A stretch of 64,000 nucleotides of DNA from Gnetum montanum (lineage: Eukaryota > Streptophyta > Gnetopsida > Gnetales > Gnetaceae), in the NCBI GenBank assembly GCA_015680685.1, contig MNCI01014175.1, positions 593,738-657,737 on the forward strand. The letters run 5' to 3'. The position numbers and the translations under genes are program-made. Shown piece by piece: positions 47,101 to 58,335 of the stretch. The notes beneath the pieces were generated by a model that saw nothing but the letters and a program-made list of their open reading frames with translations, ran no database searches and was not told the DNA's origin. Within the stretch, counting starts at the first letter, position 1, and the number at the start of each line of letters is the position of its first letter.

Positions 47101-47776
47101 TAGCTAGGATGGTTGGCAACCACAAAGCACCATCAGTCGCTTTTCCTTCAGTGGTAAATGGTTCTGTTGGCTACATTGCCCCAGGTAAGGTATCATTATT
47201 ATTTAGTCAACCTTTTATATATCATGTGATTGAGAATATGTTTTTTCAGCCTTATCTCATGTTAATTAATCATAAGCATGCTGTCATGGTTCAGAATATG
47301 GAATCGGACATGCAGCGTCTAGTAAAGGAGATGTCTACAGCTTTGGAATAGTGATTCTTGAAGTTATTACCAGGCTTAAGCCCACCCATGAGATGTTTTC
47401 AGGTGACCTGACTTTACCGAAGTTGGCGTCCATGCCATTTGAAGGGACCACAGACCAACAAAGCAGGCAGAGACTGAAGGAGATTATAAAAATAGTGGAT
47501 GCAAATGGTGGAGGTATAGACACTGAAAAGGAGGAAGAAATGACAGCAGCGATGAGCATGTTATTGGTGGGCCTTCGCTGCACTCACGAAAATTCTGGCT
47601 TAAGACCCACCATGAAGGAGGTTGAGTGGATGCTGTCATCCATTAAAATTGGTGATCCTGCTAACCACAAAACGCTGCTGGGAAGCTTGGAAGAAGCTTT
47701 AGAGCTCGTTCAATCACAAAAGCCTCTTCAAACAAACACTGCAAACCTATGCATTTCAGGTTCCTCCACATCTTAA
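44127..47776 (+). CDS. LRR receptor-like kinase (subfamily XII-like, non-RD), two exons
   Basis: Plasma-membrane receptor kinase. Coding exons 44127-47184 and 47295-47776, joined in phase 1 inside the kinase so that GYIAP-E-YG is restored. Length is 1163 residues once the 16-residue assembly duplication (46340-46433) is removed. Order: signal peptide (~1-33, with LLLVILASCCCCSVF), LRRNT domain (ALIAFKRAI...NWTGITC), about 26 leucine-rich repeats of the LxxNxLxGxIP plant type, a cysteine pair (CGSCLGLPVC), transmembrane helix (IVLVVIVISASLLLLC), then the kinase: glycine loop GEGSHGKVYRG, VAIK lysine, HCDIKPEN catalytic loop, SDFG, GDVYSFG and LRPTM. Cysteine instead of arginine before the catalytic Asp marks a non-RD kinase, as in FLS2, EFR and Xa21-type immune receptors, so pattern recognition is likely; the ligand is unknown. 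No stops or frameshifts: the one intact gene here. Confidence 0.93.
46340..46433. other. 46-bp duplication around N46386 (assembly artefact)
   Basis: 46340-46385 and 46388-46433 are identical 46-mers with only an N and one G between them. In the receptor they repeat ANPKLCGSCLGLPVC in frame, so the open frame survives by chance (48-bp offset). Best explained as two contig ends whose overlap was not merged. The real gene should have one copy. Confidence 0.85.
47185..47294 (+). other. Intron of the LRR receptor kinase gene
   Basis: 110 bp, CCCAG|GTAAGG donor and GGTTCAG|AATATGG acceptor. AT-rich with a TTAATTAAT branch-like region. Reading through it leads to a stop at 47349, so splicing is needed for the kinase C-lobe. 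Confidence 0.88.
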
Positions 47777-48474
47777 GCAGAAATAACTCCCTTGAAATGT
47801 TGGGATGTGAAATGATGATTAAAGGTTGCTGCAGCTGCTCAGTAGAATTAGAACGAAAACTTGCATGATTAAGAATGTCATACATATTTTGTCAACTTAT
47901 TGTTTTCTAATTACACATTATAGTTATTTAGTTTGCTTCTTTTGAAATAGAAGATTGAATAAAATGGCATAACTTGAAAATAATATCTAGCTAGCTTGGT
48001 TAAAGCATGTAACTTGTGGTACGTGAAGGTAAAAATATATGTTCAGATATTATCTCGTTTAATTAGGGTCATCATCTAAAGGCTCAATTCTTGTTCCACC
48101 AAATTGGAATCCTCAGAAGGTTAGTAGATGAGTGAAAACCTAACCTCTTTTTGAGTAGTTGTACCCAAGCTTAAACCTATACTTAACAACTTGAAAAATA
48201 AGCACCTGACCATCACTCCTTTAATTACTTAGAGAGTTTACTAGTGAATTGATTTAACTATGAGACATTAATGAAAAATTGATGTTTTGCAATAATTTGA
48301 TGAGAAAGAAATATATGTACCTGTAAATATTCATTATAATCCAAGCCTTGTCTTGGTAAAATGGGATCATCTATGCACCATTTTAAACATTGCATGTTAT
48401 TTGCACAATTAAGGTAGGATTCAATTGCACTCTCTCAATCCATCTTCAAGGTTTTATTTTCATGTAAATGCTAA
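47777..48474 (+). other. 3' flank of the receptor gene
   Basis: An AATAAA at 47958-47963, 180 bp after the stop, is the best polyadenylation signal. The remaining sequence up to LTR B3 is AT-rich with no recognised gene. Confidence 0.5.
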
Positions 48475-49431
48475 TGAATCATCATTGTGTCATGTCAATG
48501 GGCCCCCATTGATGTGGCCTTGTTGACAGGGCCCTATTGACGTAGCCCCATCTATGTGGTGTTGCCTTGTCAATAGAGCCATGTCAATGTAGTGTTTGCT
48601 ACATCTATGGGGCCCCATTGACATAGCTCTAGAATAAGATCTATAAATACGTGCTCACCAATCATGTTTATGGGATGTCTTATGATAGTAGTAGCAGAGC
48701 TCCTACAATTTTGTCATCAGAGAGTTAGAATATTTCTCTGAGTGCCCACAACAGGAGTCAAAAAGTGTATGGATCTTTATTCGAGCATTGTTGTACTTGA
48801 ACACACTAGTGTGAATGGCAATAAAGATGAGCCTTGTGATCAAACATTACAACACTTGAAATAGATTAATGAATCATTTATGCATTTATTATTTTCATTA
48901 ATTATGCGATTAATTAAGCTAAATTAAACTTCAAGTGATTAGTTAATTAACTAAGCTAAATAGATTAAACACATAAGTATTATTGCTTCGAGCATAAACA
49001 TATATTCACTTGGTAATCCCAATAGCGTTATTGCTTGGTTCACCTAGTACCATAGCACTTGGTAATCCTAGTAGTGGATACATGGGTTTAGGACATGTAC
49101 GGAAAGTGGAACCAGATGCTTATGCTAGAACTAGTTAGAAATTAGTTCATTAGTTAACTTAAATTAGTTATTAAATTACTTTATTTCTCTATTTTAAGCA
49201 CTAGGAACATAAAACATAAAATAATGAAAATCTTATACATCAATTACACTTAACCATACGTTGTGCATCACAAGTGTAATTCAAAAGATAATGAATGACT
49301 ATGAGGGCAAAGTTCACTTCCTAGAAGACTAGTGTACTAGAAGACATAGAGTCCATGGAATTTGACTGGATCACACGTGAATGCTTTGTGATTTGTATAG
49401 TTGGGTGTAGGGGTACCTCGAGCACTCATCA
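48475..49431 (+). repeat. Family B LTR, copy B3
   Basis: Shares with B4 the 'cccacaacaggagtc' to 'ggatctttattcgagcattgttgtac' run, 'cttggtaatcc' repeats, 'ggacatgtacggaaagtggaaccagatgcttatgctag' and the 'ggtgtaggggtacctcg...ctcatca' end. TATA box (CTATAAATACG) near 48640. Upstream of it is a block of TCAATGGGCCCCCATTGA-type palindromes and related GTCAAT/ATTGAC words (48498-48625) specific to this copy. Confidence 0.8.
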
Positions 49432-49432
49432 T

Positions 49433-49450
49433 TAGCACCATTTCCAATGA
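49433..49450 (+). promoter_or_regulatory. Degenerate primer-binding site after LTR B3
   Basis: TAGCACCATTTCCAATGA, a mutated form of the TGGCACCATTGCTAGGGA at 58195. The intact form resembles the tRNA-Asp-type site of Athila elements. Confidence 0.6.
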
Positions 49451-49586
49451 CTCCTTTTTTTTGAAACATGCACTATCTAAGTTTAGTGAACATCATTAAT
49501 ATCGTTGGATGAACCCTAAGGTCAAAATCATTCTGACACATAATATAATCACATAAGCACACTAATATTTTATTTGTATTGCAAAA

Positions 49587-51010
49587 TGTCTTCTTCTCAT
49601 AGGCATGATGATACTAAACCACCAGTCCCTTAAGAATGCAAACTGGTGTATACACATCTAGGTGAGTATGTGCCTAATTTCACTTTCATCTTGCATTAAG
49701 ATGAACAACTATGATAGCATGATATGGAAGGTAACATTGTAATGCCTCCTAATCGATCTGTGCCCATGATGTTGCTTCAAACTCTTAAGAGATTTGGCAT
49801 TCACAATCTTTAATAGGAGTACATTGTGCATGATGATTATGACTACTAGGACTACTATCCCACTAAAACACAATGGAAGCGAGATTGAAACTAGGAGAAG
49901 CATCATGAGTTTGTGAAGGGGAAGCAGTTCACCAATCCCTTGTTCCTAGTTAACCAAGATGACAATGATGACTCTCGCTTTGGGGGCTCTCAACATGAAG
50001 ATTCTACACCCCTTATTATTGGTGATGTGGCTACAGCCTTGAATCTGCGATCCACCATCAACAACCCAGGTTTAGGAAAAGATGGAAGTTAAGGCAAGGG
50101 CTTGGACAAGCATCAAGATGATAAGAAAACTAACAAACATGGTTGTGACAATTGAAGAGGAGTTGGTAGACACCATGGTGATGGTATCCCTCCTCCCTCT
50201 TTGCCTTCTTCATATGCATCATCTTCTTCCTCTTCTATTTCTAACAAATGCTATAGAAAGAATAACCATGATGGAGGTGAATAGCAGGACAATAATGATG
50301 ATTGTGAGGCCCACAATGGCCGAAGGGGTAACAAGGATGTCATCAATGTCATCGAAATAATGATGATAATGAGCCTTTATTGGTAACTTGAAGCATGTTA
50401 AATATCATAGAGGCTGTAAAAATTCTAACCAGGCATGTGAAAGTTAGTTAGATCAGATGACTCGATATGAATAATATTCCTAGATTTAAGGGGTGATATA
50501 ACTCAGATCCAGAAATGCATCTTCAAGCTTTTCATGATGCCTATGCCTTACAAAATATTAAAAATGATTGGTAGAAACTAAAGCTATTTCTTAGAACACT
50601 CATCAAGGAAGTAGAAAGCTAATATTAGTCCTTAGAGCCAAAATCTAACTGCTGATGGAGTACAATGCTCAAGCTATTTAATGATAAGTATCAAATGTAC
50701 TCTAGAGTGTTTAATCTGAGAAGGCAAATCCAAGGATGGAAGCAAGGAAACCATGAACCCTTGGATGCCACCATGGGTAGATACTATTTTCTCATATAAT
50801 GATGCCCTGGCCATGGTTATTCCCAACTAGAACAACTTTTCCATATCATAGATACATCACTAGGGTTGGGTGAACAAAGTGAGGTATGTTGGCAAAAGAC
50901 ATTGATGAAAATAGTAAGGCTAATTGAAAAATAGGCTAGGCTTGGTATGTTGTGATGATAGGAACTAGCCTAAACATGTTAGGGTACACAAAAGAAGAAG
51001 GTTAAGGTAC
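49587..51010 (+). pseudogene. Family B gag relic
   Basis: DNA-level match to the better preserved gag of the B4 element: both begin ATGTCTTCTTCTCATA, share 'ggtaacattgt(a/g)a...ccgatc' soon after, and align again in the capsid region (50400-50800 with 59217-59640). The reading frame is destroyed by many stops. It is cut off near 51010 by a minus-strand Tat fragment. Confidence 0.7.
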
Positions 51011-51036
51011 CTACCTCATGGAAGAGGTAGGCAAAG

Positions 51037-51531
51037 TCAAGCTAGATGTAGTGGTTTGGGGAGTTGACTATTGGAAGAGGCTCCCTCAAAAGTTATTAGG
51101 TTCAGGTTTGGCCTCAAACTCATCATGCTTCTCATGTTGGCTTGTTGAATTGAGCCTCTCACTCTACTCATCATTTCAATTAATTGAGATAGGATGCATG
51201 TGTGAGCATTGGTTACTAGTATTTTGTCATATGGGAAAGGGATGTATTCTTTTCCCTTACTGTGAATGAGTTCATACTCATGTTTGGATTCTATCTTCAC
51301 CCATGGAATGAGTAGGCCTACTTGGATTTTGGCATTTATGAAGTTATAATAATTTTCATTAATGATGGAAAAATTTGGACTTTGCTCCCGTAGCTTGAAC
51401 AATTGCCTCCACTTGGCCACAATAGGGTCTTTTGAGTAATACACCCTTACCACATCTTGGCTTGATGCCTTGTATGTCAAATCAAGGGGCAAGACCATGG
51501 ATTGGCTAAAATATATTTTCAATAATTTCAA
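51037..51531 (-). pseudogene. Gag N-terminal region of a second Tat element
   Basis: A 164-codon open frame whose YYNFINAKIQ...HEYELIHSKGKEYIPFPYDKILV aligns with the giant element's N-terminal extension (EQYNFMCLKI...RQYELFYRGGQEFTPSPYDIIPL). It lies about 690 bp downstream of an identical Tat primer-binding site on the same strand, matching the layout of the giant element. The frame ends before the capsid domain, truncated at the junction with the B3 gag relic. Confidence 0.7.
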
Positions 51532-52218
51532 TTTTGGTTTAATAACAATTTTTTAATTAATTAAATAAAAAATTCCATCAAGTGAAATTTCCCAAGGTGC
51601 AAGAGGAATATATTTGGAAAATAGTGTAAACTACAACCATAGTTTGTAGGGATATCTACTTCATTTGGAAAAAACAAAATTACTTTTGATGCTGGTGAAA
51701 CCAACTATGCTTGCTTTCGCAATTGGGGCTATACTAGAGAGGGAAATTTTGGTATGAATGATTATCTTACCCCATAGTACTATGCTAGGGTACCCTCTCT
51801 AGGCAAGAAATTGTTTGTTTTAGAAAAGTAAGTGCAAAATTTTGGTTTTTTATAGTTACATTTATGTTTGGAGAGGGACTAACACTAGATTTGTTGCAAA
51901 ATTTCATAGAAGAAGGGTTTGGGTAACTATGGCAAAGCAACGTTGGCCTTTGGAAGATACAAAGGTAGTTTTGAATAGTAACCATGTTGGTTTTGAAAAC
52001 TACAATAAGTGCTATGAAAATGTTATAAAAACCCAAGTCACTTCCAACCTTAGTGATGGATTTTGTTGGTAGGGAAATGGATGTCAACATTGATTTTCTT
52101 TGGTAGGAATTTTTTTTAAGACAATGTTTAAGGATTTTAATGTAAATTCAAGGTTTTGAACTTGCAAAAATGTTTGTGAAATGGCAAAATGAGATTGGAC
52201 ACAGAATTTGGATGGAGG

Positions 52219-52235
52219 CCCTCCTTCTAGCACCA
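52219..52235 (-). promoter_or_regulatory. Primer-binding site of the second Tat element
   Basis: The minus strand reads TGGTGCTAGAAGGAGGG, identical over 17 bases to the giant element's site at 14615-14631. Confidence 0.8.
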
Positions 52236-52242
52236 GAAAACT

Positions 52243-53040
52243 ATTGCACATGGAAAATTCATTCATAGGAAAATCAAGAATCCTAGATGTAGAATGGTTT
52301 TATTCTTGGATCCCAAGGGCCTCTAATAAATAATATCCAAGGCACCCTAGATGGTCTTGTCAATCACCTAGGATCTTGGAGATTATAAATGGGGGTAAAC
52401 AAATGATGAATATAATGTAGATTTGATCTAGAAATGAATGCACAAAATAAAATTGTGATAATTTTTAGAACAAAAGAACTGTGAGCTTTATTATAATAAT
52501 AGGATATTTTAGATAAGGAGTTTGGAATGTGTACAAATAATTCTTGAATGCAGAAGAAATTTTCTTTGATGAAGTTTGAAGCTTGTTGAAGCTAGTAGTT
52601 TTACATGGTACAGTTAGCTCCACGATCTAGTTGCTTCCCATCTACCAAAATTGAAACTCCTTAAAAGTTACCAAGATCTACAACATTGGTCATCAGGGGG
52701 GTGCGGGGGTAAATTATGTGAATAACTTTTGTGCAAAGGGGATACTACGCTATGGTTCTTTATGCCTAGGTAGTTGTACATTGCTCCAAAAGTCTCACAC
52801 AATCCTCAAAGGTTACAAGTGTTTGGGGTTGTCAAAGGCTATCATGTTGAAGAGTTGTCAAAATATTTTTGGATGTCAAAAATTCAAAAGTGGAAGAACC
52901 AGTTCAAGGTGTTTGAGATGGAATTTTATAGGCTATATGGTTGCTAATTTTTGGTTGCAAATTTTTTCCATGATTATTGATAGATTGGAATTATGTGCAA
53001 GTGTAAGAGGCCTTCAATTCCTATATGGTTTTTATTTATG
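52243..53040 (-). repeat. LTR of the second Tat element (outer border uncertain)
   Basis: Inner end ...TGTGCA on the minus strand, a few bases from the primer-binding site. A minus-strand TATAAAA lies near 52922-52930. The outer border is a guess. Little similarity to the giant's LTR is visible, so it belongs to another Tat family. Confidence 0.4.
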
Positions 53041-54120
53041 ATAAATTTTGATATCCCCAAGGCAAAAAAATCATGCTAGTTATCATATATAGTAAATATA
53101 ATTTTTCATCCATGTTGGCTTCACCCATCCATGCTAGCCTTGTGGTAGTAATGCTGGATTTGTTGAAGCAACATTGAAATCAGTGGGACAATGCTAGGGT
53201 TGTGAGGAATGAAGGTCCCATCCACTCTAATGCTGGCTTGGTGTAGCAACACTAAAGGTTATTCATAACTATGTTGGACATTGTTGGAAATATGGAAACC
53301 AAACCCCCCAATGCTTGGTATGGATGTTTCTAGCATAGGAATGATCATACCCTCTATAAAACCCGTGAAAATGCTAATTTTGGTAGTCCAAAAGGTATTT
53401 TTGACCTTCCCAAGTCAAAATATAGACATGGCAAGAATTTTTCCACTTACGAGCTAAGGCTACAACAACTTACAAGGCATTTTTGGCTCCAAAAGTCAAG
53501 GTATGTGAAATTGTATCTCATGGATTACAATCTTCACATTTTACATTGAAATTCCAACCTTTGGATTTGATGGTGAAGGTTAGAAGTTGCAACATTAAAT
53601 TTTTTAGTGGTTTTTTAATGAGTCACATGTAAAAATAATTTTAAAGATCCTATAGACCATTTATAAAACAACATTTATCACATTTTGTTATAATAAAATA
53701 TGATGAAGCACATATGTGAGCATTATAGGTGGAGAGAGATTAAGTAGAAGATGAAATTCTAGATGGTTCAATCAAGAAAAAAGATCATGCAACTAGAACT
53801 AAGAAGGCAAGAAATAAGATCCAAGAACTCAATAAGAAGAACCATGTAAGAATTTCTTAGCTTATTTTTAACCTAAGAGCTAAGGTGAGATGAGGACCTT
53901 TTCTATTGTAAGGAACTTGGTCACATTAAGGTAGTTTATTCTAATATCAAAAGGAATAAAAAACACATTAGCAATAACCCCAAAGGTGAAGAATAGGTTC
54001 TTGTAAAAGTTCATTAAGGGAGGAAAGATGGAGTAGCACCAAGTTAGTACAACATACTAGAATCTCAATGAGAAATAGAAGAAAGATATAACCACATCCC
54101 TATCATCTAGGAGGAAGATT
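53041..54120 (+). other. Possible LTR fragment with AATGCT/AGCATT words
   Basis: A plus-strand CTATAAAACCC (about 53353) follows ~230 bp with recurring 'aatgctgg', 'aatgctagg' and 'tagcatagg' words, the same kind of layout as the U3 regions elsewhere in the window. No partner LTR or coding region was found. Confidence 0.3.
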
Positions 54121-54124
54121 TATT

Positions 54125-54222
54125 AAGGAAGGATAGGAAGGGAGGGAGGGAAGGGGGGGCAGGGGTTATGTGTTGGGAGGGGGGAGATGGGGGGAGGGAG
54201 GGTGGGGGTGGGGAGGATGGAA
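54125..54222 (+). repeat. G-rich polypurine tract
   Basis: Nearly 100 bp of G runs of 3-8 separated by A or T on the plus strand, with many candidate four-run combinations for G-quadruplex folding. It directly precedes a TGGAATACCC sequence, so it could be an over-grown polypurine tract next to an LTR remnant, but no LTR was identified. Confidence 0.7.
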
Positions 54223-54546
54223 TACCCTATTTTTAAAACCATGGATTTATGTTTGATTATTCATTAATTCACCTATGGTTTGCCTTATGTATTTCATTAC
54301 GTTAAAGCTTCTTGTGGATTTGATCTCATGACCATTCAAGTATTTTATTTGTGTATTATTTTTATATTCTTTCATAAATATATTGTTAAGTTTATCTTTT
54401 TATAAATATTTAATATTTAATTCTTACTTTTGAAAACATATAGTATCCTTTTATAAAATGTAACTTTTAAAGCCTTTTGGATTTATATTTGGAAAATACT
54501 AGTTTCTTTGTATTTTCTTGATAACAATAGGTTTTTAGGATAATAG

Positions 54547-55624
54547 TGTGGATCAAGAACTTAGAAGGGGGGTTGAATAAGTTTTTTAAATTAAAATTTC
54601 ATCTACCATAAAAACACACAAAATTTTAAATGGTTCCCCAACTTAGTTATGTTCACACTCAAAGGGTAGAATCCGTGCATACCTCCAAACTTTGTTTATC
54701 AAAAAATATGATTTAAAGGGCATCACATCCTATACAAGCTATGACCTTAGCTCTAGAGTGTTTCATCACTATGAAACCACTTAATCCCACAAGATCCCAA
54801 CAAGCTAAAAATGTGGTTTCAAGCATATCACAATCTTTGTAAAATTGAGCTCCTCTTTGGAGTGTTTTAATGCTACAAAACCAGTTAACCTTGCAAGGTC
54901 CCAATAAGCTCAATGTGAATGCCTTCTTGCAAGAAGCATATCAACCCTGCAGATTTACAAGAAAAAGAAAAAGATGTAAGGAAAGAATGTAACTAAATTT
55001 ACAAGTCCTTGTACTTGAAGCTCAGTACAACTTGAAACCGAGCAAATGATGTTACAATGAGGGACAATAATAGAATTGCATAGAATACACAATGATGAGC
55101 TTGAATGTGAATAGTGCTTACACAATTAGGTGATTTTGACATCTTCTTATAGCCTCAAAGTTCTTATATACTCCTTAGAACTCATGCAACAGCTACCAAA
55201 TGGCGAGTGTAGATGTCTACTTCAAAGTTGGGATGTCTACCTAAGATTTTCCTCAATTCAAGAGAGATATCTCATTAGAAAATGGGACATCTATAGGGAG
55301 ATGTCTACTCTTGTATGTAGACATCTACTATTTTTAAGAGATGTATCCTCAACTTTTGAGCTCTATCTTCTAAGGCTTTCTCCTATTGATTTGTCTTCTT
55401 ATCAATCCTTAGAGCATCTTCATTTGATTTGTAGATTTTATTTTTGTCCATGCTCTCATCTTGCCCATGTAGTCTTCATTTTGACATCTCATTGTAGATC
55501 TTGTTTCATTGAGTTTTTAGATCTCATGTGGAGTTCTTGTTCATGTCTTGAAAAATCATCATCCATCACAAACATTCTATTTTCTCCATTTTCCTTAAGC
55601 TTTTATCACACCAAAAGATCAACA
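54547..55624 (-). repeat. Copia-type LTR, minus orientation (arm 1 of inverted pair)
   Basis: Minus-strand start TGTTGATCTTTTGGTG and end ...GATCCACA. It is preceded on that strand by the polypurine tract CCAAAAAGGGGAAGAT (55625-55640). The 'cttagaaggggggttgaataa' end and this tract are typical of SIRE/Maximus-like copia LTRs. Contains GATGTCTAC/GTAGACATC short palindromes at 55195-55345. Confidence 0.7.
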
Positions 55625-55767
55625 ATCTTCCCCTTTTTGGTGATGTCCAAAACTTAAGAAAATGAGTTAGTATATATTATGGAATACACTTTAAATAATA
55701 CTAAAATAATAAAAATGCTTACGACATATAAATTCCAATGAAAGATAAAGGAAATTGCTAAGGTAAA
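55625..55767. other. Spacer between inverted LTRs
   Basis: 143 bp separating the two head-to-head LTRs; contains the minus-strand polypurine tract on its left side. No coding content. Confidence 0.6.
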
Positions 55768-57124
55768 TGTTGACCTTTTGATATGTCAAAACATTAAGGA
55801 AAATGGAGTACAAGGATGTTTGTATGGTTGTTGTGTTTATAGGAGCAAGAGCAAAGGACTCAAGAACTCACAAGAAAATTTGGGATCACAAGGACTCAAG
55901 GGAACATGGATGAATATGACAAATTTAAGAAAAATATATCTATTTTTGTTGAGGATATTTCTTGGATGTTTTGGCATGTTTCAGAGTGTGTTTGGGTTAT
56001 TGTGATGAGTCTAGGAGATTATAAGATCTATGGGGACTTGTTTGGAGGCATTTGGAGGCTCCCAACATCTAAACAAGAAATTTAATTTTTGTTCCCTATA
56101 GAAGAGACATCTTTCCCATACCAAAGATGTCTTTCTAGTACGTAGTATAGGCAAATACATCTTTACAAAACAACAAATGTCTTCAAGAAATAGAAGATGA
56201 CTTGGTAGACTTGAAAGCTTCATAGACAAAGATGTCTTTGAGAAAAAATAAATGTTTTTCTTTATCTAAAGATGTATTACACCAAGAAAAGACATCTTCA
56301 TAGAATGTAGGCTAGTTTTACAAAGATGTCTTTCTCTAGACAAAGACATCTTCCATCAAGTAAAGATGTCTTCTAGAATGAAGAATTTAGAAAGACATAT
56401 TTCCCAAGCAAAGACGTCTTTTCAAAACGGAAGACAATTTTAGAGAGACATCTTAGGCATGTGTAAGATGACCATTGGTTAGCTATTGGATGAGTTTCAA
56501 GATGGATTTATAAACACAAAAACTATAAGAAGATTTGATGTGTATTGGAAAATGTGCAAGATTGTTGTGTAATCATTGTACAATCATTTGTAATCATTGA
56601 ATTCTCTTTTGCTCTTCATTGTATTATTATTTTGGCATTGTAAAGTGTGATGTACCTACATGTACAAGCATCAAAAAACTAAGTTGCATTCATTCCTTGT
56701 AATTGTTCTTCCTTGTTGCTTTGTGGGGCTAATGTGCTTCTTGAAGGAAGAAATCTTACTTAAGCTTGTTGGGATCTTGTGGGATCAAGTTGTTGATGTT
56801 GAGGTACAACACTCCTATGTGGAGCTCAAGATTGTAAAGGTTGTGGAAGCCTAGAAACCACATTTCCAAGCTTGATGGGACCTTGAGGGGTTGATTGTTT
56901 GGTGTTGTGGTATAACACTCCAGAGTGGGTCCTGAAGATTGTATAGGATGTGGATCCTTCAATGACATTATGAGAGCAACAAAATCTAGATGTGTGCTAG
57001 TGATCCACCCTTCGAGTGTGGAATATCCAAGTTCAAGAACCACATTAAATTTGGTGTGTGTGCTTTTGTGTTACAAATTTTTAATTTGGGAAACTTATTT
57101 ATTCTCCCCTTGTTCAATGATACA
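55768..57124 (+). repeat. Copia-type LTR, plus orientation (arm 2 of inverted pair)
   Basis: Starts TGTTGACCTTTTGATATGTC, followed by the 'ttaaggaaaatggag' also seen in arm 1. It further matches the reverse complement of arm 1 in the 'gcttgttgggatcttgtgggat' and 'aacactc...gagctcaa' segments (56760-56990). Between 56100 and 56460 it carries many AAAGATGTCTT/AAGACATCTT words. The right end is approximate. Confidence 0.65.
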
Positions 57125-57212
57125 TAGTAAAAACATAAGAGTTCAAGCTAACAGGTTTAAGAATAAATAAGGATTTTGAAAATTTTTTCAAGGGCTAACC
57201 TATCTATATAAC

Positions 57213-58193
57213 TGATGAGATGCACTTTGCACAAGCCATGATATCGCGTACGTGATATCGCGGCTGCCACGATATTGCGTCGTCCCTTGCGATATCGCGT
57301 ACACGATATCGCAGTCTGCCGTCAAATCTATAAATAAGAGGCAGCACTCCCCTTATTTCCCATCCTAGGCTTAAAGTAGGGAAACTCTAGCAGTTTGATC
57401 ACTCCAGAGATAGAATATTTTCCATGTGCCCGCAGTAGGAGTCCCCAAGTGAACGGATCTTTATGTGAGCAGCTTTGTACCTAAACGCAAGTTGTGTATG
57501 GCAATAAAGACAAGCTTTGTGGATAAACCTTGTAGTGCATGGAATAGGATTTATTACATGTTATTTCTTACCTATTATTTATTACCTGCATTAGCATGGC
57601 ATGAGTACGAATTGATTACGAGCATTGACGAATGTGTACGGCTAATCAAGGAATCGGCTGCTCATCGCGATTAGTCTCTCTCACCCTTATCTCCTAGAAT
57701 GTGGGATGAGTACGACTTGATTACAAGCATCTACAGATGTGTACGACTAGTCAAGGAATCGGCTACTCATCACGTTTAGGCTAGTTAAGTGCCTCAGTAC
57801 AACCACTTCGAGCACGTGCATTATGTGTGGTGATCCTAGTAACGATTAGCATTTGGTAGCCACAGTTGCATAATTTAGGGTGTGTACAGTAAGTGGGAAC
57901 AGATGCTGATGCTAGTTAATTTAGACTTAGTCCTTAGTTAGAGTTAGTTAGCTCTCTCAACCCTTCATCTTGATAGCATAGGAAAAAAACTAGAAAAGAC
58001 TATAAAAATCATATACGTTGGACTTACTTAACCATACATAGTGACAACTACAAGTAAGTCTGGGAAGAGAATGAATGATTAACCCCAAGTGTTCCATGGG
58101 GTGTGTAGGCATTTATTCTATGGAGTTTGACCCGATCGCACGTGCTACGCTCGTTTCGTATAGTTGAGTGTAGGGGTACCTCGCCACTCATCA
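57213..58193 (+). repeat. Family B LTR, copy B4 (5' LTR)
   Basis: Starts TGATGAGATGCAC and ends CACTCATCA, one base before the primer-binding site. TATA box CTATAAATAAG near 57330. Just upstream are CpG-bearing palindromes GATATCGCG/CGATATCG in five or so copies (57240-57313), found in no other B copy. The 3' part (57815-58131) recurs at 63684-64000. Confidence 0.85.
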
Positions 58194-58194
58194 T

Positions 58195-58212
58195 TGGCAC
58201 CATTGCTAGGGA
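58195..58212 (+). promoter_or_regulatory. Primer-binding site, Athila/tRNA-Asp type
   Basis: TGGCACCATTGCTAGGGA, close to the TGGCGCCGTTGCCGGGGA site of Athila and related elements, with the differences being C/T or G/A changes. Confidence 0.75.
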
Positions 58213-58335
58213 CTAAGTGTTTGTGCGTTGAATAGAACATAAGGGATATCACTCACATTGTTGTGATCCTTAACAAACCTTTGGGTTAATCAAAATAGAA
58301 AATTTATATAACGGTGAATTAGCACACCAATAAAA

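Noticed and set aside
55130-55657. 175-codon plus-strand open frame
   Set aside because: Lies wholly inside the minus-orientation copia LTR and its repeat array; no protein similarity.
57241-57313. GATATCGCGTACGTGATATCGCG block as a possible replication origin or transposon terminus
   Set aside because: It lies inside LTR B4 directly before a TATA box, and the flanks continue as LTR, so a U3 regulatory block is the simpler reading.
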